Positions 23,282 to 34,473 of a stretch of 51,938 nucleotides of DNA are shown one piece after another (position 1 is the first letter of the stretch; every line of letters begins with the position of its first letter). Below the pieces are notes generated by a model. That model ran no database searches and was not told the DNA's origin. It worked only from the letters and a program-made list of their open reading frames with translations. The position numbers were made by a program, and so were the translations under genes. Source of the DNA: Rubrivivax sp. (GTDB taxonomy: Bacteria; Pseudomonadota; Gammaproteobacteria; Burkholderiales; Burkholderiaceae_C); contig JADYZZ010000011.1 of the NCBI GenBank assembly GCA_020852865.1, positions 1 to 51,938 on the forward strand. The letters are read 5' to 3'.

Positions 23282-24259
23282 GTGAGCGCGCCGCTGCTCG
23301 CCGTCGAGGATCTGCGCAAGCACTATCTCGCGCCCCGGCAGTGGCTGCGCCGGCCCAGGCCGCCGATCCAGGCGGTCGACGGCGTGTCGTTCCAGGTGGC
23401 GCGCGGCGAGACGCTGTCGCTCGTGGGCGAATCCGGCTGCGGCAAGACGACGACGGCCAAATCGGTGATGCGCCTGATCGAGCCGACCTCGGGCTCGGTG
23501 AGGCTGGACGGCGAGGAACTCACCGCGCTGGACGCCGAAGCGATGCGCAGGCGCCGCTGCGATCTGCAGATCATCTTCCAGGATCCCTACGCTTCGCTCA
23601 ACCCGCGCTGGCGGGCCGGCGACATCGTGGCCGAGCCTCTGCGCAACTTCAGGCGCATGAGTGCGGCCGAGCGCCGCGAGCGCGTGCAGTGGCTGTTCGC
23701 GCGCGTCGGCCTGCGGCCCGAATCGGCCGCCCGCTACCCGCACGAGTTCTCGGGCGGACAGCGGCAGCGCCTGGGCATCGCCCGCGCCCTCGCCCTCAAT
23801 CCCAGGCTGATCGTCTGCGACGAGCCGGTCTCGGCGCTCGACGTCTCCGTGCAGGCCCAGGTCGTGAACCTGCTGATGGACCTGCAGGAGGAGTTCGGCA
23901 TCGCCTACCTGTTCGTCGCACACGATCTGGCGGTCGTGCGTCACATCAGCCGGCGCGTCGCCGTCATGTATCTCGGTCACATCGTCGAACTGGCCGACCG
24001 CGACACGCTGTTCGCGGCACCGCGTCACCCCTATACCGAGATCCTGCTCGCGGCCGCGCCGGTGCCCGACCCACGCACACCGACCCGGCGCATCCTGCTG
24101 CAGGGCGACCCGCCGAGCCCGGCGAACCCCCCCGCCGGCTGCCGGTTTCACACGCGCTGCCCGCTCACCACGGACCTCTGCCGCCGCACGAGACCCGAAC
24201 TCACGCCGCGCGACGCCGCCGGCGAGGGCGAGCAATGGGTCGCCTGCCACTTCCGCTGA
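23282..24259 (+). CDS. Peptide-type ABC transporter ATP-binding protein (DppF family)
   Basis: A 325-residue ATPase with Walker [10 protein letters not shown], signature [16 protein letters not shown], Walker [15 protein letters not shown] and switch His in [10 protein letters not shown], plus a C-terminal Cys-containing tail ([14 protein letters not shown]). I chose the GTG at 23282 because it begins the conserved [13 protein letters not shown] segment. The frame is open upstream to 23075 but reads the preceding gene in another frame. It is the second ATPase of the importer. Confidence 0.9.
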   Translation: MSAPLLAVEDLRKHYLAPRQWLRRPRPPIQAVDGVSFQVARGETLSLVGESGCGKTTTAKSVMRLIEPTSGSVRLDGEELTALDAEAMRRRRCDLQIIFQDPYASLNPRWRAGDIVAEPLRNFRRMSAAERRERVQWLFARVGLRPESAARYPHEFSGGQRQRLGIARALALNPRLIVCDEPVSALDVSVQAQVVNLLMDLQEEFGIAYLFVAHDLAVVRHISRRVAVMYLGHIVELADRDTLFAAPRHPYTEILLAAAPVPDPRTPTRRILLQGDPPSPANPPAGCRFHTRCPLTTDLCRRTRPELTPRDAAGEGEQWVACHFR

Positions 24260-24279
24260 ACGACCACGGAGCGACTGCC

Positions 24280-25719
24280 ATGCACTACGAATTGCTGATC
24301 CGCGGCGGCACCGTCATCGACGGCACCAGGGCCGCGCGCTTCGAGGCCGACGTCGGCGTCCAGGGCGATCGCATCGCCGCCGTCGGCGACCTCGCCGCCG
24401 CGAGCGCGGAGCGCGTCGTCGACGCGACGGGCCAGATCGTCGCGCCCGGTTTCATCGATTCGCACACGCACGACGACCGGGCGCTGCTGGCGCAGGCCGA
24501 CATGAGCTTCAAGGTCTCGCAGGGCGTCACCACCGTGGTGGCAGGCAACTGCGGCATCAGCGCCGCCCCGCTCAGGCCGGACATGGAACTGCCCATGCCG
24601 CTGAACCTGCTCGACGTGCCGCACGGCGAACGCTTCACCACCTTCCGCGCCTACCTCGATGCCTTGCGCCGCGCGCCGGCCGCCGTCAACGTGGCCGCGC
24701 TCGTCGGGCACTCCACGCTGCGCGCGGTGACGATGGGCGCGCTCGAGCGCGAGGCGACGCAGAAGGAAGTCGCGGCGATGCGCGGCTTGCTCGAGGAAGC
24801 GCTCGACGCCGGGGCGATCGGCCTGTCGAGCGGTACCTTCTACCCGCCGGCGGCGAAGGCCACGACCGAGGAGATCATCGAGGTCGGTCGGCCGCTGAGC
24901 GGCACGCGGGGCCTGTACGTCACGCACATGCGCGACGAGTCCTCGCGCGTCATGGAAGCGCTGGCCGAGACGTTCCGCATCGGCCGCGAGTTGGGCGTCA
25001 CGGTGGTCGTCTCGCACCACAAGGTGCAGAACAGGCCCAACTTCGGCCGCTCGCGAGAAACGCTGCCCTTCATCCGCGAGACGATGCGCCGGCAGAAGGT
25101 CTGCCTCGACTGCTACCCGTACACGGCAGGCTCCACGATGATCCGCACCGACCGGGGCATGCTGGATGGGCGCGTGCTGATCGCCTCCAGCGAGCCGCAT
25201 CCGCAATGCGCCGGTCGCGACCTCGACGACATCGCCCGGGAATGGGGCGTGCCCGAGGCCGAGGCCGCGCGCCGCCTGCAGCCCGGAACGGCCATCTACT
25301 TCCTGATGGACGAGGACGACGTCCGCCGCATCCTCGCGTTCGACGAAACCATGATCGGCTCGGACGGCATTCCCGTCGGCGACATGCCGCACCCTCGCCT
25401 GTGGGGCACCTTCCCGCGCGTACTGGGCCATTACGCACGCGACGTGGCGCTGTTCCCCCTGGAGACAGCCGTCTGGAAGATGACGGGCCTGACGGCGCGC
25501 AACTTCGGCCTGACCGGCCGCGGCACGCTCGCCGAGGGGCAGCACGCGGACCTGGTCGTCTTCGATGCCGCTACGATCCGCGATGCCGCCACCTACGAAC
25601 ACCCGACGCGGGCGGCGGACGGCATCCGCAGCGTGATCGTCAACGGCAGCGTCGCCTGGCAGCAGGGCCGTCACACGGGCGCACGTTCGGGCCAAGTCAT
25701 CACCCGCCAACCTGCCTGA
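24280..25719 (+). CDS. N-acyl-D-amino-acid deacylase (D-aminoacylase, amidohydrolase family)
   Basis: A 479-residue amidohydrolase-superfamily enzyme of the length usual for D-aminoacylases. Conserved features are FIDSHTHDDR (HxH metal site), VVAGNCGIS (the metal-bridging Cys of this family), the His-containing blocks YVTHMRDES and VVSHHKVQN, and MIGSDGIPVGD with HPRLWGTFPRVLG. These fit hydrolysis of N-acyl-D-amino acids to free D-amino acids in the cytoplasm. The product would feed the DauA-like dehydrogenase at the start of the operon. The ATG at 24280 lies 20 bp after the upstream stop codon. Confidence 0.92.
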   Translation: MHYELLIRGGTVIDGTRAARFEADVGVQGDRIAAVGDLAAASAERVVDATGQIVAPGFIDSHTHDDRALLAQADMSFKVSQGVTTVVAGNCGISAAPLRPDMELPMPLNLLDVPHGERFTTFRAYLDALRRAPAAVNVAALVGHSTLRAVTMGALEREATQKEVAAMRGLLEEALDAGAIGLSSGTFYPPAAKATTEEIIEVGRPLSGTRGLYVTHMRDESSRVMEALAETFRIGRELGVTVVVSHHKVQNRPNFGRSRETLPFIRETMRRQKVCLDCYPYTAGSTMIRTDRGMLDGRVLIASSEPHPQCAGRDLDDIAREWGVPEAEAARRLQPGTAIYFLMDEDDVRRILAFDETMIGSDGIPVGDMPHPRLWGTFPRVLGHYARDVALFPLETAVWKMTGLTARNFGLTGRGTLAEGQHADLVVFDAATIRDAATYEHPTRAADGIRSVIVNGSVAWQQGRHTGARSGQVITRQPA

Positions 25720-25730
25720 GGAGCCTTCGC

Positions 25731-26114
25731 ATGCCCGCCATCCAGCGCCATCCGACCCCGCATCCGGTTCCGTTTTCGAAAGCGGTTCGCGCCGGCGACT
25801 TCCTGTTCCTCTCCGGCATCCTGGCCATGGACGCGCAGGCCAACATCATCGAGGGCGACGTCCAGGTGCAGGCCCGCGCCATTCTGGAGCGCATCGCCGC
25901 CACGCTGGCGGAGTGCGGCGCCGGCATGGGGCAGGTCGTCAAAGCCACCATCTGGCTGGCCGATCTGGACGATTTCGCGGCATTCAACCAGGAATACGCG
26001 AAGCACTGGCCCGCCGACAGCCTGCCTGCGCGCTCCTGCGTCCAGGCGACGCTGTACAGGGGTGCGAAGGTCGAGATCGAAGTGCAGGCCTACGTCGGCG
26101 ACGGCCATCGGTAG
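25731..26114 (+). CDS. RidA family enamine/imine deaminase
   Basis: A 127-residue RidA/YjgF-type protein. Typical blocks are GDFLFLSGILAMDAQANIIE, MGQVVKATIWLADLDDFAAF and PARSCVQATLYRGAKVEIEV, where the Arg in PARSCV corresponds to the substrate-carboxylate-binding Arg of active RidA proteins. It would hydrolyse the reactive imino acid made by the FAD dehydrogenase to the keto acid and ammonia. It starts at the ATG at 25731 with GAGGAG upstream, 11 bp after the deacylase stop codon, and is the last gene of the operon. Confidence 0.92.
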   Translation: MPAIQRHPTPHPVPFSKAVRAGDFLFLSGILAMDAQANIIEGDVQVQARAILERIAATLAECGAGMGQVVKATIWLADLDDFAAFNQEYAKHWPADSLPARSCVQATLYRGAKVEIEVQAYVGDGHR

Positions 26115-26328
26115 CGGCGCGCCGCCCGCGGTTGCCGTCCGCGTCGGCGGGCCACCGCTGCTCGAGCCGATCGCCGGCGCGCGACGGCACGGCGCCATGG
26201 CTCCTGTAGCCACGGGGCGACGCGCCCGCCCGCCGCAACGGCGCCGCAATCCGGCGAGTCACCGGCTCGGGCCCGGCACAGGTGCCGATCCGCGCGTCGC
26301 TGCACCACACCGGCGGGCCGCCTTGGCG
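26115..26328. other. Convergent intergenic region
   Basis: This 214-bp gap separates the RidA gene from the 3' end of the sigma-54 activator gene on the other strand. A modest hairpin with TGGCT/AGCCA arms lies near 26198-26215, but no T-tract follows in either direction. I see no gene or clear terminator. Confidence 0.4.
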
Positions 26329-27819
<1,491 letters not shown>

Positions 27820-27882
27820 CGGCGGCGACTGTAGCGGCTGCCGATGCCGCCGGTGCGGCCCCTGCGCACGCGCGCCGCAGCG

Positions 27883-29727
27883 CTACAGCCACATCGTGAC
27901 GCGCACCGTGTCGTCTTCGCGCGCGATCTCGTAGCGCTCGGTGGCGCGGCGCGCCAGTTCGATCATGCGCTTGTTCTGCGGCAGGATCTCGCCCACCAGC
28001 GCACGCAGGCCGCGCGTGCGCGCGTGCTCGACCAACCGGCGCTGCAGCGCGCTGCCCAGGCCCGTGCCCTGCCAGTCCGGCGCGACGACGAACGCGATCT
28101 CGGCGGTGTTGGTCGAGGGATCGGCAGGCCTGGCCGACGATCACCTCGTGCTCGCGCGTGCCGCTGACGGCCACGAAGCCGACCTCGTTCACGTGGTCGT
28201 AGTTGCACAGGCGCTGGATGTCTTGGCCGGAGAGCGAGCGCACGCGGCGGAAGAAGCGCGTGTAGACGTCGCCCTCGGGCAGCTTGAAGAACAACGCGCG
28301 GATGCCGCCGCCGTCGGAGGCGCGCGCCGGGCGCAGCAGCACCTCGACGCCGTTCTTCAGGCGCACGCGCCGCTCGTCCTCCAGCGCATAGGCACGCCTG
28401 CTGGCGAGCGTCTGGCCGGCGTCGAGCAGGCCCAGCCGCCTGGCCTCGTCGAGCAGCCAGGCGCGGAACTTCGGGTGCGCCAGCTCGATGAGCACCATGG
28501 CGCGCTCGCGCACCGACTTGCCGAACAGGTAGAGATGCCGTACTCGGTGATCACGTAGTGCACGTCGGTGCGCGCCACCGTGGCGCCCTCGCCGGCCAGC
28601 AGTTGCGGGCGGATGCGCGAGACCTCGCCGTCGTCGGTGGTCGAGGCCAGGCAGACGATCGGCTTGCCGCCGGGCGCGCGCGCCGCGCCGCGCAGGAACT
28701 CGGTCTGCGCCGCGAGCCCGCCGTAGAACTCGCCGGCGAACTGGTCGGCGCAGGCCTGGCCGGTGAGATCGACCGCGAACACCTGCGTCACCGACACCAT
28801 GCGGTGCTGCGCCGCGATGGTGTAGGGATCGCACACCGTCTCGATGGGCTGGAACGCGAACAGCGGGTTGCGGTCGACGATCTCGAACAGCCGGCGCGTG
28901 CCGAAGGCGTAGCTGGCGACGATGCGCCCGCGCTGCAGGCTCTTGCGCCGGCCGTTGACGATGCCCTTGTCGAGCAGCGGCACGATGGCGTCGGTGACGG
29001 CGTCGGAGTGGATGCCGAGGTCGCGCCGGTCCTCCAGGTACCGCAGCGCCTCGTTCGGGATGCGGCCGGGGCCGATCTGCAACGTCGCGCCGTCGTCGAT
29101 GGTGCCGGCGATGTAGCGCGCGATGCGCTCGACCACGGCCTGTTCGGTGGATGCGTGCCGGTACTCGATCATGGCCGGCTCGACCTCGACGAGATGGTGG
29201 ATGCGCTCGAGGGGCAGGGTCGATTCGCCCATCGTCCAAGGCATCGCCGGGTTGACTTCGGCGACGACGAGCCGGGCGCATTGCACCGCCGCCGCCGCCA
29301 CGTCGACCGAGACGCCCAGGCTCACGAAGCCGTGCGCGTCGGGCGGCGTCACCTGCACGCAGGCCACGTCGACCGGCAGGCGGCCGTCGCGCATCAGTTC
29401 GGGCAGCCGCGCCGCCGACAGCGGCACGTACTCGATCGCGCCCTGGCGCATCGCCGCGCGCATCTCGCTGCCGATGAAGATGGCGCGGTGGCGGCAGCGC
29501 GTCGCCACGCGTCCGTCGGCGCCGGCGGGCAGCGCGCCGTCGGTGACGAAGTGCAGCAACTCGACGTCCGCCGGCGGCGGCGTCAGCGCCTCGAGCGCGC
29601 GCACCAGCGTGCGCGGCGTGGCGCAGGCGCTGCCGACGAAGACGCGGTTGCCGGGCGCAATGCGTTGCACCGCGGCCTCGGCCGACAGCAGGCGGGCCCG
29701 ATAGGCCTGGGCGACGGAAGGCGTCAT
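27883..29727 (-). pseudogene. Acetyl-CoA hydrolase/transferase-GNAT fusion gene with two frame breaks
   Basis: The N-terminal part (from the ATG at 29727) is an acetyl-CoA hydrolase/CoA-transferase with NRVFVGSACATPRTLVRALE and VHYVITEYGI near its end. A one-base shift near 28532 moves the frame to YLFGKSVRERAMVLIELAHP and on to a GNAT N-acetyltransferase start (VRLKNGVEVLLRPARASDGG). At about 28123 a second shift separates EVIVGQAC from DPSTNTAEIAFVVAPDWQ; the missing loop suggests about 8 bp are lost. The GNAT tail ends at the TAG at 27883-27885. Intact fusions of this build are known as bifunctional proteins. The gene is either a recent pseudogene or carries two sequencing errors. Confidence 0.75.
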
Positions 29728-29925
29728 GCGGATCCCCGGGCGGCGCGCGCGGCAAGGCGCCGAAGCCGCGCACGGTAGCACCGCGCACCGCGGCGCCGCC
29801 AGCGGCGCGCACCCCCGCGTTCGCAGGGGGCCGGGCGTGTCCGCTTTTTCCGGCGCGCTGCGTATGCAAGTGCGCAGGTGCGGCCGCGATCCGCGCCGCA
29901 CGAATCCACTTCGAGGGGCCGTTTC

Positions 29926-30945
29926 ATGCATCGCATCGCCTTCGGCGCGGCAAGTCGTCTCATCGGTGTCCTGGCCTGTGCCGCCGCCGGCGCGGCCTGG
30001 GCCGGGCCGCTCACGCTGCAGCCGAACCTCCCGCAGTTGCGCCTCGGCGCCGACGGCGCCAGCCTGCCGACTCTGCCCGCCGGCTACGATCCGCCCAACG
30101 TCAAGGGCGCGCTCGCGCCCGGCGCTTCGGCGCGCCCCGGCTACCTCGCACTCGCCACCGGCCAGCCGCTGGGCGCGCCCGGCGGCGGCATCCAGGGGCC
30201 GATCAAGGAGCCCGGAGAACTGCCCAAGCTGCTCGGGCAACCCGACCCGATGGGCGCACCGGGCGGCCGCGTGATCGGTCCGATCCGCTTCCCCGGGGTC
30301 GTGGCCGCGCTCGTGACGCCGGGCATCACCGAGCTGCGGCTGCGCGCGATCACGCGAGCGATCCAGCCCGGCGCCGGCGTCGACCCCCTGGCGCCGAGCG
30401 TCGCGTACCTGCACCGCCTGTTCCCCGCTCTGGCCATCACCACCGAGCTGTACACGCCGGGCGGGGCACCGGGCGCGATCAGCTTCTGCAACTCCAAGGC
30501 CGCATGCTCGTCGGCGCCGGCGACACCCGATCCTGCGAACGTGCTGAGCGCCCTCTACGTCGGCTCGTTCGACTGGATCCGCGACGGCGGCGCCGAGTTC
30601 GAATATCTGTACTCCCTCCTCAACACCGACGCGCTCGTCTACATGGACATGACCGACCTGGCGCGCGTCGGCGCCGGCGACACGCTGGCCGGCCTGGTGC
30701 TGGCCGGTGCCGACGAGACGCTGCCCTACTTCGGCATCCACAGCGTGGGCTCCTTTGGGGCCGGCGCCAACGGCAAGCAGCTGCGCGACGTGGCCGACGT
30801 CACCGACGACGTGCTGGCGCGCTATGCAGCCGAGCAGGTGCCCGAACCCGGCACGCTGGCGTTCGTCGCCGCCGCGCTCGGTGCCGCGGGCTGGAGTGGA
30901 CGCACGCGCGCGCGGCAGGCCGCACGCGGCGGGCACCCAGGTTGA
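29926..30945 (+). CDS. PEP-CTERM sorting-domain protein, otherwise unrecognised
   Basis: A 339-residue exported protein. A signal peptide (1-26, ending AAWAGP) leads to a Gly/Pro-rich region with two similar blocks, GAPGGGIQGPIKEPG and GAPGGRVIGPIRFPG (about residues 84-125). A globular middle part follows, with SALYVGSFDWIRDGGAEFEY. The C-terminus has VPEPGTLAFVAAALGAAGW and then an Arg-rich end, the tripartite PEP-CTERM signal processed by exosortase/archaeosortase-type enzymes. The ATG at 29926 gives a proper signal peptide. No exosortase gene lies in this window. The protein is presumably exported to the outer surface or matrix; its function is unknown. Confidence 0.82.
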   Translation: MHRIAFGAASRLIGVLACAAAGAAWAGPLTLQPNLPQLRLGADGASLPTLPAGYDPPNVKGALAPGASARPGYLALATGQPLGAPGGGIQGPIKEPGELPKLLGQPDPMGAPGGRVIGPIRFPGVVAALVTPGITELRLRAITRAIQPGAGVDPLAPSVAYLHRLFPALAITTELYTPGGAPGAISFCNSKAACSSAPATPDPANVLSALYVGSFDWIRDGGAEFEYLYSLLNTDALVYMDMTDLARVGAGDTLAGLVLAGADETLPYFGIHSVGSFGAGANGKQLRDVADVTDDVLARYAAEQVPEPGTLAFVAAALGAAGWSGRTRARQAARGGHPG

Positions 30946-31006
30946 CGCAGGCGAACGCGCGGCCGGCGAGACTGCGGCCGCCTGCCTGGGGCAGGCGCGC
31001 CGCGGG

Positions 31007-31136
31007 GCACCTGCGCGCAGCGCTGCGTCCACGCGCACTGGGGCAGCGCGCAGCACCGCGTCCGCGCGCACTGGAGCACCTGCGCGCAGCGCCGCGTCCA
31101 CGCGCAGGGGAACACCTGACCGCAGCGGGGCGCGGG
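31007..31136. repeat. Tandem repeat of about 33-36 bp, three and a half units
   Basis: Three units start near 31007, 31042 and 31075. Each contains a GCGCGCAGC core followed by CGCGTCC-like and CGCGCA(CT)GG segments. A fourth, degenerate unit reaches about 31136. The array lies between the PEP-CTERM gene and the CHAT gene and crosses none of the conserved coding parts. It may include the leader of the CHAT gene. Confidence 0.65.
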
Positions 31137-31142
31137 CGCCCC

Positions 31143-34100
31143 GTGCTGCCCGGTCCGGCGCGGCACCGCACACCCGGTTGCAGATGCGGCCTGGCCACGC
31201 GCCTGGCGGCCGGCCTCGCAACCTGTCTCGTGCTGGCGCTCGCCGTCACGGCGGCGGCCGCTGCGCAGGGCGCATCTGCGGCGCCGACGCTCGAAGCCGT
31301 GGCCGCAGCCTGCGGCGCGGGCCCGCCGACCGCCGCCACCGCCGACGCCGCGCTTGCGCTGTACGCCCGGGGTGTGCTCGAAGTGGCGCGGCCCTGCGCC
31401 GTACCGCTGCTGCGCGCGGCACGCGACGCCGCAGGCCCGCCCGCGCTGCGCCTGGCCGCGCTGCGCGCCGCGGCGCGGCTGTCCAGTGGCGAGCCTTCGA
31501 GCGCCATTGCCGACGAGGTGGCCGCGTTGCTCGGCGACCTGGGCGGGGTCGTGGGCGAAGGCGCGGGCGCAGCCGACGCCACCCTGGCGCTGACGCGTTG
31601 GCAGGTGCGTGTCGAGCACGGCGTGCTGCTCGCGCTGCTGCGCCGCTCGGCCGAGGCCGAAGCCGCGCTCGATACCGCACTGGCCGCGGCACCTTCCACA
31701 GCCGACGCGGCCGAGCTCCTGCGGGCTCGCCGCTGCCTCGCGGTGGCGCTGGCCGACGGGCGGCGCGCCGCCGAGGCTCCGGCACGGGCACGCGCCGTCC
31801 TCGACGAAAGCGAGCGGCTGCTCGGCCCCGACCATGTCGAAACGCTGCTGGCCGCGCTCGGCCTGGGCACCTTGCTGTGGCGCGTGTACGAGCTGCCGGC
31901 CGCCGAGCTGCAGTACGAGCGCGCGGCGGCGGGCTTCGCGCGCGTGCTCGGCGCCGACCACGCCTACACGCTGGCGGCGCGCCAGGGCCTGGGCGTGCTC
32001 GCACTGCGGCGCGGGCAGTTCCAGGGTGCCGTCGCCACGCTCGGCGCGGCCCTCGTCGACGCCCGGCGCACGCGCGCCGACGACGACCCCGATCTGGCGC
32101 CGCTCGCACTGGCGCACGCCAGTGCGCTGGCCGAAACCGGCCGCCTGCGCGAGGCCGAGGCCGCGTTCGAGCGGCTCGAGGCGCAGCAGATCGCGCGCCA
32201 CGGCGCGCGCGACGCGCGCACGCTCGACGTGCAGTCGATGCTCGCCTTCGTGCGCTACTGGCTGGGCGACGGCCGCGGCACGATGCGCGCCGCCGAGGCC
32301 GTGCTCGAAGGCCGCGTGCGCAGCGCCGAACCGCACGATCCGCGCCGTCTGGCCGCCGAGGCGCTGTACGCCTCGGCGTTGCAGCTCGTCGGGCGCAGCG
32401 ACGAAGCCGCGCGCCGACTCGAGCAGGCCCTGGCCGTGGCGCGGCCGGTGCACGGGCCGGGCAACGACAGCGTACTGCAGATCGAGCTCGAGCTCGCGCT
32501 CGCCTATCTCGAGAGCGGCCGCACGGCCGAGGCCCTGCCGCTGCTGCAGGCGATCGACGCGGCCTTCGCCGGCCGGCCGGCGGAATTGCCGCATGTGCGC
32601 CTGATGGCCGAAGAGCTGCTGGCTCTGGCGCTGCTGCGCCGCGGCGGCGGCCGTGGCGCACGCACGCGCCGGCCTGGCCCTCGGCGACGCCGCCGGCGCC
32701 CGAGCCGAACTCGAAGCGGCGCTGGGCACGTTCGAGGGGCACGGCGACTTCCTCTGGCGCGAGCGCTTCGCGGCGCGCGCGGCGCTGGCGCAGGCAGCCG
32801 ACGCGCTGGGCGACGCCCGGGCCGCGCGCGTCGCGCGCCGGCGTCTCGTCGAAGACGTCGAGCGCATCCGCGCCAGCCTCGACGACAGCCCTGCGGTGCG
32901 CCAGGCCTACCTGCGCGATTGGGTGCCGCAGTACCGGCAGCTCGCGCTGGACGAGGCGGCGGCGGCGCGCCCGGCCGAGGCCTTCCGCGTGGCCGAGCTG
33001 GCGCGGGCCCGCACGCTGCTCGAGAGCCTGCGCAGCCGCCGCGCCGACGAATCGGGCCCGACCCAGGCGCGCGACCGCGCGGCGCTGGCCGCGCTGGCCG
33101 GCCGCATCGGCGTGCTCGACGAGGCGCTGCACGACGCGTCCGACGAGGCCCGCGTCGCGCTCGAAGCCGAGCGCAGCCGCGTCGCCGACGAACTGGCCGC
33201 ATTGCGCACCGCGATCGCCGCGCGTGATGCGCGCTACGCGGCGCTGCTCGCCTTGCCGGCGGCCGGCCCGGAGGCGGCAGCGCAGGTGCTGCAGCCGGGC
33301 GACCTGTTCGTCTCCTACACCGTGCACGAGGGCCGGCTGCTCGTGACCTGGTTCGACCGCCGCGGGCTGCCGCAGGCGCGCATCGCACGGCTGGCCGGCT
33401 CGCTGCGTGACGCCATCGAAGGCTGGCGCGCGCTGCTGCTGGCTTCGCCCGGGCGGCCGGCGGCGCCGGTGTGGATCGACGGCGAGCGCGTCGTGCTGGG
33501 CGTCGTGCGGCCCGGTCCCGGCGCCCGCCGCGCAGCCACGGCCGATGCGGTGGGCGCGCTGCTGGCGCGCTGGCTGCTCGAGCCGCTGGCCGACGCGCTG
33601 CCGGCGACGCGCCGGCTCGTCGTCGCGCCCGACCCGGCGCTCGCGCTCCTGCCCTTCGACGCCCTGCCGTGGCAGGGGCGGCCGCTCGTGGCGGCAGTCG
33701 ACATCGCGCATGTGCAGTCCTTCGGCGTGCTGGCGCTGCTGACGGCGCAGCCGCGCGCACGCGCGGCGCCGCGTCGCCTCCTGGCGGTGGCCGATCCGGC
33801 GTACGAAGGCGGCACCACCGGCCGCACGCGCCCGGCGAGCGCGGTCGAGCAGGAGCTGCGCCTGAGCGCACCCGGAATCGCCCCGGGTGAGCCGCTGGCC
33901 TGGAGTGCGCTGCCCGGCACGCGGCGCGAGGCGCTGGCCGTGGCGCGCTTGTTCGCACACCGCCGGCTGCTGCTGGGCGCGGGCGCCTCCGAGAGCGAGC
34001 TGTACCGCCTGGCGCAGCGCGGCACGCTTGGCCGCTACGACGTGCTGCACTTCGCCACCCACGGCCTGATCTCGGCGCAGCGCCCGTGGTCGAGCGCGCT

Positions 34101-34473
34101 CGTGCTCGCCGCGCCGCCGCCCGGCGCATCCGAGGACGGCTACCTCACGGCGCTCGAGTTCGGCCGCCTCGGCCTGGCCAGCAAGCTGGTGGTGCTGTCG
34201 GCCTGCGACACCGCAACCGGCAACGCGCTCGAGGGCGAGGGGGTGCTCGGATTCCCCTATGTTCTGCTGGTGTCGGGTGCGGCAGCGACGATGCTCACAC
34301 TGTGGCCGATCGACGACGCGGCCACCGCGCGCCTGATGCCGGCCGTGCTGCGCGGCGTGCGTGCCGGGCTCGCGCCGTCGCGCGCGCTGGCACGCGCCAA
34401 GCGCGAATGGATCGCGCACGATGCGGCTGCCGGCGCGCGCACCTGGGCCGGCGTTGTGGTGTACGGCCTGTGA
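31143..34473 (+). pseudogene. TPR-CHAT domain protein (caspase-like peptidase), coding frame broken once
   Basis: The first part (frame to about 32645) has an Ala-rich signal-like segment (CLVLALAVTAAAAAQG) and then TPR-type helices with LGPDHVETLLAALGLGTLLW and LGADHAYTLAARQGLGVLAL. At 32637-32650, within a GCGGCGGCGG run, the frame must shift by one base to continue as VAHARAGLALGDAAGARAEL. The C-terminal CHAT domain (about 33600-34473) has catalytic His in LHFATHG (His codon 34060-34062) and Cys in VVLSACDTATGN (Cys codon 34204-34206). Both catalytic residues are intact. The start is uncertain; GTG at 31143 is the best upstream choice. The lone disruption in a repeat may be a sequencing error, in which case the gene is functional. 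Confidence 0.8.

Noticed and set aside
29728..29925. Bidirectional promoter with sigma-54 site for the acetyl-CoA hydrolase gene
   Set aside because: I looked for TGGC-N7-TTGC-like elements in both directions and found no match good enough to report.
31007..31136. CRISPR-like repeat array
   Set aside because: Units are contiguous and diverged, without unique spacers, so it is a tandem repeat.
32637..32650. Programmed ribosomal frameshift in CHAT
   Set aside because: No slippery heptamer or downstream structure of the known type is seen; a plain indel in a GCG run is simpler.
30504..33227. Single plus-strand frame from the PEP-CTERM gene into CHAT
   Set aside because: Its first 200 codons read the PEP-CTERM gene in the wrong frame and the low-complexity repeat; only the part after about 31143 is real.
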